This document shows, in pieces, positions 24,789 through 34,486 of a stretch of 64,000 nucleotides of DNA. The translations under genes and the position numbers were made by a program. Source of the stretch: Mucilaginibacter sp. CSA2-8R (lineage in GTDB: Bacteria > Bacteroidota > Bacteroidia > Sphingobacteriales > Sphingobacteriaceae); the NCBI RefSeq assembly GCF_038806765.1, contig NZ_CP152389.1, positions 1,674,001 to 1,738,000 of the forward strand. The letters are read 5' to 3'. Below the pieces are notes generated by a model, which worked only from the letters and a program-made list of their open reading frames with translations, did no database searches and was not told where the DNA came from. Every line of letters starts with the position of its first letter. Within the stretch, counting starts at the first letter, position 1.

Positions 24789-26027
24789 TTAGGCTGCCTT
24801 AAGTATGGCCTTGTTGCTGCCACTGTTTTCTTTGGCCTGTTTTTGATAAAATACGTAAGCCGCTATGGTAATCATACCTAATATACCTTCTAATGCAACA
24901 ACTTCGCGGGGTTTAAGATATTCTGCCAAAAAGCCAATCAGTAAACTGCCTATCGGAGTAATGCCCAAGTACGCCATTACGTAATAGCTGATAGTACGTG
25001 CGCGCATGGCAGGCGCAGCATGAGTTTGAATGTAAGTATTTATGGATGATGTTTGTGCCATCATACCTACACCGCTAATGACCATACCTACCAGCGCTAA
25101 CGGTAAGTGGTTTGAAACAGCCAGGATTAAAACGCCTGCGCCAAATAATACACTTGCTACTATCGTAATTTGGGTAAGCTTGTTAATATTTTTAAGTCTG
25201 GCCAGATATACCGCACTAATTAGTGAGCCTAAACCTATGGCACTTTCAAAAAGGCTGAACGTGCCTGAGGTACCATTAAACAAATCTTTAGCAAAAACAG
25301 GCATTAGTGTAGTAAACGGAATTACAAAAAGGCTGCTGGCACTAAGCAATACAATAAGGCTTACAATCTGTTTTTCTGATATTACATACTCCAATCCTTC
25401 TTTCAGCTCATGCCAAATGTCTTTTTGTGATTTGGCCGAAGGATGGATATTTATCTTCATCAGGTATAAACAAATTAAAACAGGCACAAAGCTGAAAAAG
25501 TTACTGATGAAACAAAAGTCTTCGCCCAGCGTGCTTAAGATAATTCCGGCTATGGCAGGGCCCGCCACACGGGCCAGGTTGGTAATGGTGGAGTTAAGTG
25601 CTATGGCGTTGGGCAGGTCGGCTTTGTCATCAACCAGTTCCACCATCAATGATTGGCGGCAGGTAACATCAAAGGCATTAATAATACCTTGCAGAAGGCT
25701 AAGGGCTATGATGATGGAAATGTTATATACCTGAAAATAAATCAGTCCGGCTAACAAACCAGCCTGCAGCATAGCCAGTTTTTGCGTGTTTTTCATCACC
25801 TTAAACCGGTCGTGGCGGTCAATGTAACTGCCGGCATAAGGCGATAACAGGAGGGAAGGAATTAAGCTAACAAAGCTGACGATGCCAAGCAAAAGCGCCG
25901 AGCCGGTAAGGCGGTAAACTAACCAAACCACCGCTGTTTTTTGTATCCAGGTACCTAAAAGTGATATTGACTGACCATAAAAAAACAGTTTGAAATTTTT
26001 GTATTTGAAAGACCTAAATGCATCCAT
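24789..26027 (-). CDS. MFS transporter (EntS-like drug/siderophore exporter group)
   Basis: A 412-residue major facilitator superfamily permease with about 12 hydrophobic segments. The opening FRSFKYKNFKLFFYGQSISLLGTWIQKTAVVWLVYRLTGSALLLG is diagnostic of the EntS/MFS_3 exporter branch, and the loop 2-3 motif AGSYIDRHDRFKVM is the MFS GxxxDRxxRR-type signature. Later VARVAGPAIAG-like text (NLARVAGPAIAGIIL) also fits. Members export siderophores, macrolides or other small molecules. It is divergently transcribed from the LysR gene 124 bases away and followed by the MBL hydrolase, so a regulated export-plus-hydrolysis pair is plausible (inference). Confidence 0.88.
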   Translation of the reverse strand: MDAFRSFKYKNFKLFFYGQSISLLGTWIQKTAVVWLVYRLTGSALLLGIVSFVSLIPSLLLSPYAGSYIDRHDRFKVMKNTQKLAMLQAGLLAGLIYFQVYNISIIIALSLLQGIINAFDVTCRQSLMVELVDDKADLPNAIALNSTITNLARVAGPAIAGIILSTLGEDFCFISNFFSFVPVLICLYLMKINIHPSAKSQKDIWHELKEGLEYVISEKQIVSLIVLLSASSLFVIPFTTLMPVFAKDLFNGTSGTFSLFESAIGLGSLISAVYLARLKNINKLTQITIVASVLFGAGVLILAVSNHLPLALVGMVISGVGMMAQTSSINTYIQTHAAPAMRARTISYYVMAYLGITPIGSLLIGFLAEYLKPREVVALEGILGMITIAAYVFYQKQAKENSGSNKAILKAA

Positions 26028-26128
26028 AATCTCGCTCCCGTATCTGCTAAGTATTTATTTAATTTTATTACGCAACAAATTTCGGCAGGAATGATTAATT
26101 TGTAAAACGTTATTTTTCTATAACATCA

Positions 26129-26143
26129 ATCGATAAAACCGAT
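26129..26143. promoter_or_regulatory. Candidate LysR-type operator (T-N11-A)
   Basis: ATCG-N7-CGAT (26129-26132 and 26140-26143) is an interrupted dyad with the T-N11-A spacing (T26130, A26142) that LysR-type regulators recognise. It lies just before the lysR ATG, in the region shared with the divergent exporter gene. Confidence 0.45.
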
Positions 26144-26150
26144 AACAGAT

Positions 26151-27038
26151 ATGGAACTTAGGCAGCTCCGGTATTTCATTAAAGCTAAAGAATTATTAAA
26201 CTTTACGGAAGCGGCTGCACTGCTGTTTATCAGCCAGAGTACACTCTCGCAACAAATTAAACAGTTGGAAGACGAATTAGGTACGCCTCTGTTTAACAGG
26301 GTAGGGAAGCATATTTACTTGACCGAGGCCGGTAACCTGTTTTATACCTATGCCCTGCAGTGTGTACAAAAAGCTAATGATGGTTATCAGGTGCTTAAAG
26401 ATTTAAGCAACCTGGAAACCGGGGATTTAATGATAGGCACTACCTATGGGTTAAGGCATATTTTGTCGCCTGCTATACAGGCTTTTCATCATCAGCATCC
26501 GCAAATTACTATTCAGGTGATATTTGGTACCTCGACAGAACTAACGGACAGGCTGTCGAAATTTGAGCTCGACTTTGTGTTAACTTTTGAAGAAGTGACG
26601 CATAACCAGAATATGAAATATCAGCCGCTGTTTAGCTCGGAGCTAAGTCTGATTGCCTGCAAAGGTTCGCCGCTGGCCGAAAAAAAGACAGTTACCTTGC
26701 AAGATATTCAAAACTTGCCGCTGGCACTGCCGGCACGGGGGTTTAGTACGCGCAAGTTTGTTGATGAAGTGTTTGAAAAACATCATCTTAGTCCCCGAAT
26801 TATCCTGGAAACCAACGACATTCCTACCCTGCTTGAATTGGTGGGCACTGGTTACTGGAATACCATTTTGGCGCAAACTACCGTGAGTAACCAAAAAAAC
26901 CTGGTGTCCATTCCTATCCGCTCACTCAAAACTTTGCAGCAGGCCGCTATTGTGTCATTACACGATGTTTATGAAAAGCAGGCCGTGAAAGCATTTTTTG
27001 AGGTATTGCTGCATTTGGATTTAAATGAATTGCACTAA
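26151..27038 (+). CDS. LysR family transcriptional regulator
   Basis: A 295-residue LysR-type regulator. The N-terminal winged helix is complete (MELRQLRYFIKAKELLNFTEAAALLFISQSTLSQQIKQLEDELGTPLFNRVGKHIYLTEAG, residues 1-61). A linker helix and the periplasmic-binding-protein-like effector domain follow (about 92-290: GDLMIGTTYGLRHILSPAIQAFHHQHPQI). It resembles the CynR/OxyR-like branch, but the effector is unknown. It faces the MFS-MBL pair and most likely controls that pair and itself, as is usual for LysR genes. A matching T-N11-A dyad lies in the shared promoter region. Confidence 0.92.
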   Translation: MELRQLRYFIKAKELLNFTEAAALLFISQSTLSQQIKQLEDELGTPLFNRVGKHIYLTEAGNLFYTYALQCVQKANDGYQVLKDLSNLETGDLMIGTTYGLRHILSPAIQAFHHQHPQITIQVIFGTSTELTDRLSKFELDFVLTFEEVTHNQNMKYQPLFSSELSLIACKGSPLAEKKTVTLQDIQNLPLALPARGFSTRKFVDEVFEKHHLSPRIILETNDIPTLLELVGTGYWNTILAQTTVSNQKNLVSIPIRSLKTLQQAAIVSLHDVYEKQAVKAFFEVLLHLDLNELH

Positions 27039-27210
27039 ACATTCAGATAGACAGCAGAGCTATTCGTCAATAACCTGACGGTGTAAAAGCATAAAAAATC
27101 CGAGAAATTTTGCGGATATCGTATAAAGTTATGGTAATATTGAAACGCGATTCAGGCCGCAATGCTGATATATTGCAGCCCTTTTACAGCCAGATTTCAA
27201 ATTACTTGTA

Positions 27211-30024
27211 ATGTTAAAGAAGTTACTTACCATTCCTCCCTCTTTTAAAAACTTTGGTGACCAGTATTTTTCCTCTGAAAATTACTTTTTTTGTTCAGAT
27301 CCTGCCTCGGGTAAAGTGGGGTCTGGCGGTGGTACCGCTAATCTGCTTTACGAAGCTTTTAAAAGTGAAAGTACCGAAGATAAAATAGATGATTGGTTTG
27401 AAAAAGAAAACCGGCTTATAATACATGCAGGCGGCCAGAGCCGCAGAGCCCCGGCTTACGCAGCTGTAGGGAAGGTGTTTACACCTATGCCCATTTTTAG
27501 ATGGAAACGTGGGCAGCAGATTAACCAGGCGCTCATAGATATGCAGATACCTCTTTACGAAGAGATACTGAACAGCGCACCAAAGAGCCTGAACCACCTG
27601 GTTGCCAGCGGCGACGTACTGATACGAACTGAGGGAGCGTTACCCGAAATTCCGGAAGCTGATGTGGTTTGCTTTGGATTGTGGGAGCAACCTGAAAAGG
27701 CCTCCGCATTTGGTGTTTTTTTTGCCGATAAAAAGTCGCCTAAAGAACTGGCTTTCACGTTGCAAAAGCCAACGCCCGAGCGTTTGCAGGAATTACAGCC
27801 GGGTCATTTGTTTTATATCGACATCGGTATCTGGCTGTTTAGCCCAAAAGCCTTAAAATTGTTATTCGATCGTTGCGGTTGGGACGAGGCTACCCAAAGC
27901 TTTGCCGGCGGTGTGCCATCATTTTACGATATGTACACCACATTTGGGCAGGCATTAGGTAAACAGCCAACATTGGTAGACGAGGAAATTAACGCGCTTA
28001 CCGTAGCCGTGGTGCCATTGCCTAAAGGCGAATTTTACCATTTTGGTACCAGTGCCGAATTGATCGAATCTACCAGTAAGCTGCAAAACTTGGTAAAAAA
28101 CCAGGAAGAGATATGGCAAAACAAAATAAAGCCAACGCCCGAGCTGTTTACGCAAAATGCAATTACCCAGGTAGAGCTAACTAGCCAAAACAGTCAGCTG
28201 TGGATTGAAAATAGTTACGTTGGCAGGCAGTGGGAATTGAGCCAGAAACATATAATTACAGGTGCACCCGAAAATAACTGGAAACTAAATTTACCTGCAC
28301 AAACCTGTCTGGATTTTATCCCGGTAGGCAAGGGCCAGCAGTGGGTGGTAAGGGTATACGACTTTTACAGTCCGCAATTGCCTAAGCGCGGCGTAAATGC
28401 CGGCCATCAGTTTGCGGCTGAGGATTGGTTTTACGAACCGGCTTACCAGGTGTTTGATCAAAGCGAACTCACGGAAGACAACATCCAATACCTCATTGAT
28501 AATCCATTTAGCTATGTAGGCAGCCAGCGTACGCTCATTAGTGCGGCCGATCTGGCCAATGAGGTTAATCTGTTCAGGCAATATGCTCAGCGCAATGCCT
28601 ACCTTAATCAAAATATGGTGGCGCTGGCCGATAACTGGAAACGTTCTGTATTTTACCAGCTCGATTTAAAGCATGCAGCAAGTATTTTTAAAAAGAACAA
28701 CTTATCACTCCCTGCTGAATTACCGGCCGATGCCCCGTTATTGACCCGCTTGCACGACCAAATGTTCAGGGCCGAGGTTTTATCGGGTTCGAACGACGAG
28801 GCTAAAGAGGCACAGGCAAAAATACACGAGGGTAGGGCGTTTAGCTTATTAGGAGAAACCATTATAGAAACTGCTAAAGCTGACCTGGCCGAACCAGTGT
28901 TGGACGTCATGTCTGACCAGATTGTGTGGGGCCGTAGCCCGGTTAGGCTCGATTTGGCCGGAGGCTGGACCGATACGCCGCCTAACTGCCTCATTAATGG
29001 CGGTAAAGTGGTAAACCTGGCTGTTGAACTGAATGGGCAGCCACCATTACAGGTATTTATTAAACCTTGCGAAGAGTTTGTAATAACACTGCGCTCCATT
29101 GATTTAGGTGTAAAAGAAGATATTACAACTTTTGAGCAACTGAACGATTATAACACGGCCGTAGGTTCTGCTTTCAGTATACCTAAAGCGGCTTTGTGTT
29201 TGGCCGGATTTAATCCTGAGTTTTCGGCGGTGAAATACAATACGCTGGCCGAACAGTTAGAGGCATTTGGCTCGGGTATCGAGATATCCTTACTGGCTGC
29301 TATCCCTAAAGGTTCGGGCTTGGGCACCAGTTCCATTTTAGCCAGCACCGTTTTGGGTACATTAAGCGATTTCTGTAATTTAAAGTGGGATAAATATATG
29401 ATTTGCTCGCGCACCTTAGTGCTTGAGCAAATGCTGACTACCGGCGGGGGGTGGCAAGATCAGTACGGCGGAGTTTTTGGCGGTATAAAACTGCTCGAAA
29501 GCAAGCCGGGCATCATCCAGGAACCGACGGTACGCTGGGCGCCCGACCACCTATTTGCTGATCCTACTGCTTCATCATCTATACTGCTTTATTATACAGG
29601 CATTACGCGCATGGCTAAAAATATCTTGGCCGAAATTGTAAAGGGTATGTTTTTAAATGGCAACCGTTACTTGCGCATCTTAGAAGAGATGAATCATCAT
29701 GCCGAAAAAACATTCGAAGCATTTCAGTATGGTAATCTCAATAACATAGCACTGTCTATCGGCAAAAGCTGGATACTTAACCAACGTTTAGACAGTGGTA
29801 CCAATACGCCAGAGACGCAGGCTATCATTGATCTGATTGCCGATCATATTATTAGCTGTAAACTTTTAGGTGCAGGTGGCGGTGGTTACATGCTTATTTT
29901 TGCTAAAGATGCCGAAGCAGCCGCACGCGTAAAAGCCACCCTGAATGCTAATCCCATCAATAAGCGGGCTCGTTTTGTAGATTGGGCAGTGTCGCCGGAT
30001 GGTTTTAAAGTTTCCAGGAGTTAA
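27211..30024 (+). CDS. fkp: Bifunctional L-fucokinase / fucose-1-phosphate guanylyltransferase
   Basis: A 937-residue enzyme of the Bacteroides FKP type that turns free L-fucose into GDP-fucose for surface glycans. The N-terminal part (to about residue 430) is the GDP-fucose pyrophosphorylase with SGGGTANLLYEAF near 36-48 and IHAGGQSRRAPAYAAVGKVFTPMPIF as the nucleotide-binding loop. After a beta-helical middle part, the C-terminal GHMP kinase starts at about 575 (SPVRLDLAGGWTDTPP), with the ATP motif AAIPKGSGLGTSSILAS near 697 and the late KLLGAGGGGYMLIF. Length fits the 949-residue Bacteroides enzyme. It is alone, with its own terminator; no fucose permease or glycan cluster is adjacent. 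Confidence 0.95.
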   Translation: MLKKLLTIPPSFKNFGDQYFSSENYFFCSDPASGKVGSGGGTANLLYEAFKSESTEDKIDDWFEKENRLIIHAGGQSRRAPAYAAVGKVFTPMPIFRWKRGQQINQALIDMQIPLYEEILNSAPKSLNHLVASGDVLIRTEGALPEIPEADVVCFGLWEQPEKASAFGVFFADKKSPKELAFTLQKPTPERLQELQPGHLFYIDIGIWLFSPKALKLLFDRCGWDEATQSFAGGVPSFYDMYTTFGQALGKQPTLVDEEINALTVAVVPLPKGEFYHFGTSAELIESTSKLQNLVKNQEEIWQNKIKPTPELFTQNAITQVELTSQNSQLWIENSYVGRQWELSQKHIITGAPENNWKLNLPAQTCLDFIPVGKGQQWVVRVYDFYSPQLPKRGVNAGHQFAAEDWFYEPAYQVFDQSELTEDNIQYLIDNPFSYVGSQRTLISAADLANEVNLFRQYAQRNAYLNQNMVALADNWKRSVFYQLDLKHAASIFKKNNLSLPAELPADAPLLTRLHDQMFRAEVLSGSNDEAKEAQAKIHEGRAFSLLGETIIETAKADLAEPVLDVMSDQIVWGRSPVRLDLAGGWTDTPPNCLINGGKVVNLAVELNGQPPLQVFIKPCEEFVITLRSIDLGVKEDITTFEQLNDYNTAVGSAFSIPKAALCLAGFNPEFSAVKYNTLAEQLEAFGSGIEISLLAAIPKGSGLGTSSILASTVLGTLSDFCNLKWDKYMICSRTLVLEQMLTTGGGWQDQYGGVFGGIKLLESKPGIIQEPTVRWAPDHLFADPTASSSILLYYTGITRMAKNILAEIVKGMFLNGNRYLRILEEMNHHAEKTFEAFQYGNLNNIALSIGKSWILNQRLDSGTNTPETQAIIDLIADHIISCKLLGAGGGGYMLIFAKDAEAAARVKATLNANPINKRARFVDWAVSPDGFKVSRS

Positions 30025-30041
30025 ATTCCAGGGTCTATTAT

Positions 30042-30079
30042 AAAAAAGACCTTCCTGAATAAACAGGAAGGTCTTTTTT
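30042..30079 (+). terminator. Terminator of fkp
   Basis: A perfect 16-bp stem AAAAAAGACCTTCCTG (30042-30057) / CAGGAAGGTCTTTTTT (30064-30079) with a 6-base loop, 18 bases after the fkp stop. Confidence 0.92.
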
Positions 30080-30247
30080 ACTTGTGGCCATTTCTCAGTC
30101 AAATTCTACTCAATAATAAAACCGATAAGATTTCCGGGTAATAAATTACGCTGTTCTTGATGTTGAATGTCAAAGCCTGACATAGCGACCTAACAGCAAA
30201 CGAAAAGGTAGTTGCTGTTTGATAAGATTGTGGTAATGCCTAAATAT

Positions 30248-30290
30248 AAAAAGGCAGCATCTGCATTAATATTGCTGACACTGCCTTTTT
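30248..30290 (-). terminator. Terminator of dnaJ
   Basis: The stem AAAAAGGCAG (30248-30257) pairs with CTGCCTTTTT (30281-30290), with further partial pairing (AGCA/TGCT) inside. On the minus strand it ends in a U-run. It lies 23 bases past the dnaJ stop. The bases between this and the fkp terminator hold no gene I can see. Confidence 0.75.
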
Positions 30291-30312
30291 TATTATTTAC
30301 ACCTGATATTGG

Positions 30313-31488
30313 TTACTCAAAATATTCTTTCATCCGTTCAAAAAAGCTTTTTTCGTTTTTGCCCGGATTGGGTTTAAAGTTAGGAGAATTTTGTAGTTTC
30401 TCCAGCAGGTCGCGCTCTTCTCGGCTCAGTGCTTTTGGTGTCCAAATGTTGATGTGAATCAGCTGGTCGCCACGGTGATAAGAGTTTACCTCTGGCACAC
30501 CTTTACCTTTTAAGCGCAAAATACGTCCGCCCTGAGTACCGGCGTCAATTTTAATTTTGGCTTTACCATCAATAGTAGGCACTTCAACACTGGTACCCAA
30601 GGCTGCATCTACAAAGTTTACATGCAAATCGTAAATTACGTTGTTGCCGTCTCGCTTTAGCGTTTCGTGTGGTACCTCTTCAATTAAAATAATTAAATCG
30701 CCGGGTACACCACCACGTGGCGCCGCGTTACCTTTGCCGCCCATGCTTAATTGCATGCCTTCGCTTACACCGGCAGGTATATTAATGCTGATAGTTTCTT
30801 CACCTCTAACTACGCCGTCACCATGGCAAACATTACATTTTGAGGTGATGGTACTGCCTTCGCCATTACAGGTAGGGCAAGTACTGGTGGTTTGCATCTG
30901 GCCCAAAATGGTATTGGTCACCCGGCGCACGGCGCCCGAGCCGCCACAGGTTTTACAGGTTTGGAAAGATGATTTATCTTTAGCACCAGTACCATCACAG
31001 GTGTTACAAACTACCTGTTTATTTACTTTTATTTTCTTTTCAACACCGTTGGCTATTTCTTCAAGGGTTAAACGCACTTTGATACGCAGGTTGGTACCAC
31101 GTGCTACCCGCCGGCCACCACCGCCTTGCTGCCTGCCGCCACCACCGCCGCCAAAAAAGCCTTCGAACGGACTGCCACCACCAAAAATGTCACCAAACTG
31201 GCTAAATATGTCTTCCATATTCATGCCGGCACCACCACCGTAACCACCGCCACTGGCCGACTGTGCATTGGCAGCATGGCCAAACTGGTCGTAACGCTGA
31301 CGCTTGTCTGGCTTGCTTAAAACCTCATAAGCTTCGGCGGCCTCTTTAAATGATTCTTCAGCCGCTTTATCGCCCGGGTTTTTATCAGGGTGATATTTAA
31401 TCGCCATTTTGCGGTATGCTTTTTTAATTTCATCCTCGCTGGCTCCTTTAGATACACCCAGTATATCGTAATAATCTCTCTTTGCCAT
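30313..31488 (-). CDS. dnaJ: Molecular chaperone DnaJ
   Basis: A 391-residue type I J-protein that delivers unfolded proteins to DnaK and triggers its ATPase. The J domain (1-70) has [14 protein letters not shown] with the HPD triad. A long Gly/Phe-rich linker (about 75-135, very Gly-rich with [15 protein letters not shown]) follows. The zinc-binding region has four CxxCxGxG repeats ([40 protein letters not shown]), then the substrate-binding C-terminal domains. It lies downstream of grpE on the same strand (141-base gap) and ends in a terminator; dnaK is not in the window. No CIRCE operator was seen. Confidence 0.97.
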   Translation of the reverse strand: MAKRDYYDILGVSKGASEDEIKKAYRKMAIKYHPDKNPGDKAAEESFKEAAEAYEVLSKPDKRQRYDQFGHAANAQSASGGGYGGGAGMNMEDIFSQFGDIFGGGSPFEGFFGGGGGGRQQGGGGRRVARGTNLRIKVRLTLEEIANGVEKKIKVNKQVVCNTCDGTGAKDKSSFQTCKTCGGSGAVRRVTNTILGQMQTTSTCPTCNGEGSTITSKCNVCHGDGVVRGEETISINIPAGVSEGMQLSMGGKGNAAPRGGVPGDLIILIEEVPHETLKRDGNNVIYDLHVNFVDAALGTSVEVPTIDGKAKIKIDAGTQGGRILRLKGKGVPEVNSYHRGDQLIHINIWTPKALSREERDLLEKLQNSPNFKPNPGKNEKSFFERMKEYFE

Positions 31489-31629
31489 GTCTGTTTATAT
31501 CAGGGAGTAAATGGTTGAATAGGTACAATGAGAGATTAAGTCCTTAATCAATAGTTTACTATTCAAACTTCACTCGTGTTTTAATCAATAATATCAGTGC
31601 TCAACTAATGGTAACCGTCACTTAAGCAA

Positions 31630-32241
31630 TTAAGCACCTACTACAACCTTGGCAAACCGAACCACTTTTTCGTTCAGGTAATAACCTTTTTCTAACTCGT
31701 CAACAACTTTGCCTTTAAGGTCGTCGGTTGGGGCCGGTATGTTAGTAATAGCCTCATGAATATCGGCATCAAAGGCAGTGCCCTTAGCTTCCATTTCTTT
31801 CAGGCCTTTTTGAGTCAGGATGTTTTTAAATTTAGATTGTACCAGCAACACGCCCTCTTTTACAGCATTAATGTCAGTAGCATTTTCCATGGCTTTCACG
31901 GCGCGCTCAAAATCGTCAATTACAGGCAGCATAGAAACAATGACTTCCTTGCCGGCAGTTTGCAACAGTTCTACACGCTCTTTGGTAGTACGGCGTTTGT
32001 AGTTGTCAAATTCAGCGTATAAACGCAGGTATTTATCATTAGCAAGCGCCAGGTCTTCTTTTAGTTTAACTTCGGCAGAAGGCTCTGCGGCAGCGTCGCT
32101 GTTATTTACATTAAGCTCGTCGGCCAAAGGGTTTTCAGCCAGTTCTTCGGGTTGGGTGTTTTCGGTATTCACGTTGTTTAAATCTTCAGTAGTAGGTTCG
32201 TCCTGCTTCTTATTTTTGTTAAACATGTCTTTAAAGTTCAT
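31630..32241 (-). CDS. grpE: Nucleotide exchange factor GrpE
   Basis: A 203-residue GrpE, which releases ADP from DnaK. The first 70 residues are acidic and low-complexity (TEDLNNVNTENTQPEELAENPLADEL), followed by the long coiled-coil helix (KEDLALANDKYLRLYAEFDNYKRRTTKERVELLQTAGKEVI) and the beta-wing domain ending HEAITNIPAPTDDLKGKVVDELEKGYYLNEKVVRFAKVVVG. The frame is open to 32271 but I prefer the ATG at 32241 (MNFKDMFNKNKK), as the ten extra residues are not family-like. It is followed by dnaJ, its co-chaperone. Confidence 0.95.
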   Translation of the reverse strand: MNFKDMFNKNKKQDEPTTEDLNNVNTENTQPEELAENPLADELNVNNSDAAAEPSAEVKLKEDLALANDKYLRLYAEFDNYKRRTTKERVELLQTAGKEVIVSMLPVIDDFERAVKAMENATDINAVKEGVLLVQSKFKNILTQKGLKEMEAKGTAFDADIHEAITNIPAPTDDLKGKVVDELEKGYYLNEKVVRFAKVVVGA

Positions 32242-32438
32242 GATAGTAGTGCAAGTCAAGTACCTTGCCATAGCTGCAAAGCAGTCAGGCTGTCAGTAAG
32301 TTTCAAGTAATTAAGTAGGCTTGTCGGTTGCCGTGCAGATATGACAGTGTTACGCTGGCAGTTTGATAGGCAGCAATCAGAAAGTAATGGCCAGCGCTAT
32401 TACAGTTTTCTGATTACCGACTTATAAGTTTGAATATC

Positions 32439-33122
32439 TTAGTTAATCTGTACATCCTCTAACACCTTGCCCGACTCGCATTTAATAATACGGGATGGAA
32501 AAGTGCGAATGATATGATAATCGTGCGTGGCAATCAATACAGCAGTGCCCGACTGGCTGATTTGCTTTAACAACATCACAATTTCTTCAGAAGTATCAGG
32601 GTCGAGGTTACCGGTGGGTTCGTCGGCCAAAATAATTTCGGGGTCGTTTAGTAAAGCCCGTGCTATAACCACCCGCTGCTGCTCACCACCCGAAATTTCG
32701 TGAGGCATTTTTTTGATCTTAGAGCGTAGGCCTACTTTATCCAGCACATCGCGGATGCGTTCGGCAATTAGGGCTTTGTCTTTCCAGCCGGTGGCCTTCA
32801 TTACAAACTGCAGGTTTTGCTCAATGGTGCGGTCGGTTAATAATTGAAAGTCCTGAAAAACAATACCCAGTTTACGACGAAGATAAGGCACGTCCCGACC
32901 AGCCAGTTTTTTCAAATCATAACCGCCTGCATGGCCATCGCCGGTAGCAATGCTGATATCACCGTATATTACCTTTAACAAGCTGCTTTTACCTGAACCG
33001 GTTTGGCCAATTAACCATACAAAATCGCCTTTATCAATGTGCAGGTTAACGTCTTGAAGTACCAGGTGTTTTTGCTGATAAATATCAACGTTTTGCAGTT
33101 TTATAACGGAGTTTCCAATCAT
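32439..33122 (-). CDS. ftsE: ABC ATPase of the FtsE (cell division) / LolD-like family
   Basis: A 227-residue ATP-binding cassette protein. Walker A is [12 protein letters not shown] (near 40), the Q-loop is [12 protein letters not shown], the ABC signature is [19 protein letters not shown], Walker B is [13 protein letters not shown], and the switch is ATHDYHII. Size and sequence ([16 protein letters not shown]) match the FtsE group, the partner of the membrane protein FtsX in activating peptidoglycan hydrolases during division. No FtsX is adjacent. The gene follows a 70-residue protein by six bases and an acyl-CoA reductase beyond it, forming a three-gene minus-strand unit. LolD is the main alternative. 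Confidence 0.83.
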   Translation of the reverse strand: MIGNSVIKLQNVDIYQQKHLVLQDVNLHIDKGDFVWLIGQTGSGKSSLLKVIYGDISIATGDGHAGGYDLKKLAGRDVPYLRRKLGIVFQDFQLLTDRTIEQNLQFVMKATGWKDKALIAERIRDVLDKVGLRSKIKKMPHEISGGEQQRVVIARALLNDPEIILADEPTGNLDPDTSEEIVMLLKQISQSGTAVLIATHDYHIIRTFPSRIIKCESGKVLEDVQIN

Positions 33123-33128
33123 TTGCTT

Positions 33129-33332
33129 CTACAGTTCAAGTTTCATGATCTCGCCAAAAGGCAGATCTTTGATCAAATTCATAATGTAATCGGCCCGGTC
33201 GCCAAGCCCTACCTTGTCCAGTGATTTTTCCGGACGGTCAACCCTGAAATAGGCCAACAGCGTAAACTTGTCATCACGCAGTTGCACGTAGTCGGGTATT
33301 TTGGCAACGCCTTTTACTTTGATGATATACAT
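33129..33332 (-). CDS. Small protein of unknown function (67 residues)
   Basis: MYIIKVKGVAKIPDYVQLRD, then DKFTLLAYFRVDRPEKSLDK, then VGLGDRADYIMNLIKDLPFG and EIMKLEL. It looks like a folded alpha/beta protein with no signal peptide or membrane segment. I do not recognise a named family. It is probably real because it fits snugly between acyl-CoA reductase (21-base gap) and ftsE (6-base gap) on the same strand and has normal codon use. The frame could begin at a TTG at 33341, but the ATG at 33332 is better. Co-transcription suggests a role tied to one of these neighbours; nothing more can be said. Confidence 0.7.
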   Translation of the reverse strand: MYIIKVKGVAKIPDYVQLRDDKFTLLAYFRVDRPEKSLDKVGLGDRADYIMNLIKDLPFGEIMKLEL

Positions 33333-33353
33333 GCCTTTCAAAAATACGTAAAA

Positions 33354-34376
33354 TTAAAGATTCAGCAAGAATTGCAGTGTATCTATTCCGTCGGCATAGT
33401 CCCACAAAGCAGGCTGCTGGCTTTGCCCAAAATTCACCACCTGGTTACCGGTTTGTATCGGAGCAGCACTTACTATGCACTGTATCTGGTCTTTCAACTC
33501 AGTCAGTGTTTGTTGGGCGGCAGTCAAATCGGTATATTCTTCGTAAAAAATTACAGCCAGGGGAGAGGCTAAGCGGCTATCTTCTTTAAGCAGCAAAAAG
33601 CCATTGTCAAAGTGTTTATCACGGTTTACGAGGTAAATGGCCTTGTTATAGTCGTAGTTGTTATGATATTTGTGATGCTGAGCAATAGTGTAGTGAGGCT
33701 CAATGGCCTCAAAAAACGGCACAAAATCATACCCTTGGGGTACCAGCATTTTAGATACGTTGCGGCAGCCCAAGCCGTAATAATCAAAAATATCTTTACC
33801 TAAGTTGTACAGCTGCTCTTTACTTTCCTGTCCGGTGAGCAACGCCACGCTGTTACGGTTTTTACGAATAATGTGTGGTACCTTGCTAAAGTAATACTCA
33901 AAATATCTGGAAGTATTGTTACTGCCGGTAGCAATGATGGCATCAAAACCTGCAAGGCGCTCTACAAACTGATAGCGCTCTTTAAAAGCAGGCTCAATAC
34001 TGGTAAGCACCTGCAGCACGTATTTAATTAAGCGTGCATCTTGCGACGAGGCTTTAATTTGGGCGATGTTGCCGCTAACCAATACGCAAAGCACATCATG
34101 AAAGCCAACCAGCGGTAAATTGCCGGCTAGGATGAGGCCCACCTTTTTAGGCTCATGTTCGGTTAAGGTGTAAGCCGACAACCATTGCCCTAACTGAATT
34201 TCGTTAAGTGATAAGGCTGTAGCATTAATGGCCTGTTGCACGTTTTGAGGCGTGAACCATGGGTTTAAATGCTGTTCGGTAGCTGCTAACTCCTGCAACT
34301 GTACATCTGGCTCAGCCAACCTGCGGCCTAACTCGGTTAATATTTGGATTAAATATGATTTATTGAAAATTGACAT
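33354..34376 (-). CDS. LuxC-like acyl-CoA reductase
   Basis: A 340-residue enzyme of the LuxC/acyl-CoA reductase group (aldehyde-dehydrogenase fold), which reduces fatty acyl-CoA to aldehyde with NADPH. Evidence: GLILAGNLPLVGFHDVLCVLVSGN (nucleotide-binding entrance), FDAIIATGSNNTSRYFEYYFSKVPHIIRKNRNSVALLTGQES, and the catalytic-cysteine segment YGLGCRNVSKMLVPQGYDF. The frame is open to 34493, but residues before the ATG at 34376 (MSIFNKSYLIQIL) are not family-like and would overlap the divergent ferredoxin gene. Bacteroidota carry this gene without luciferase genes, so the aldehyde probably serves lipid or cofactor metabolism (inference). It shares its promoter region with the ferredoxin gene. 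Confidence 0.85.
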   Translation of the reverse strand: MSIFNKSYLIQILTELGRRLAEPDVQLQELAATEQHLNPWFTPQNVQQAINATALSLNEIQLGQWLSAYTLTEHEPKKVGLILAGNLPLVGFHDVLCVLVSGNIAQIKASSQDARLIKYVLQVLTSIEPAFKERYQFVERLAGFDAIIATGSNNTSRYFEYYFSKVPHIIRKNRNSVALLTGQESKEQLYNLGKDIFDYYGLGCRNVSKMLVPQGYDFVPFFEAIEPHYTIAQHHKYHNNYDYNKAIYLVNRDKHFDNGFLLLKEDSRLASPLAVIFYEEYTDLTAAQQTLTELKDQIQCIVSAAPIQTGNQVVNFGQSQQPALWDYADGIDTLQFLLNL

Positions 34377-34418
34377 ATATACTGTACGGATGCGGAAACC
34401 CGCAACAGATTTTTTTGT

Positions 34419-34453
34419 TATATTTGCAAGCCTTTTTGCGGTAGGCAAAGGTA
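34419..34453. promoter_or_regulatory. Divergent -7 elements between acyl-CoA reductase and ferredoxin genes
   Basis: TATATTTG on the plus strand (34419-34426) points to the ferredoxin gene. TACCTTTG on the minus strand (34446-34453) points to the acyl-CoA reductase gene. Both match TAnnTTTG, but neither has a clean TTTG 19 bases upstream. Confidence 0.4.
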
Positions 34454-34486
34454 AACAGAATAATAAGATATTAGCGATAAAGATAT

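Noticed and set aside
25042..25734. 230-codon open frame opposite the MFS gene
   Set aside because: Mirror of a strongly supported MFS transporter; the product has no coherent family features.
30641..31243. 200-codon open frame opposite dnaJ
   Set aside because: It is the antisense shadow of dnaJ; the Pro/Leu-rich product mirrors the Gly-rich and Cys-rich repeats of DnaJ.
32272..32438. GTCAG direct repeats upstream of grpE as a heat-shock operator
   Set aside because: The motif (GTCAGgctGTCAG near 32284-32296) is short, matches no operator I can name with confidence, and no CIRCE dyad is present.
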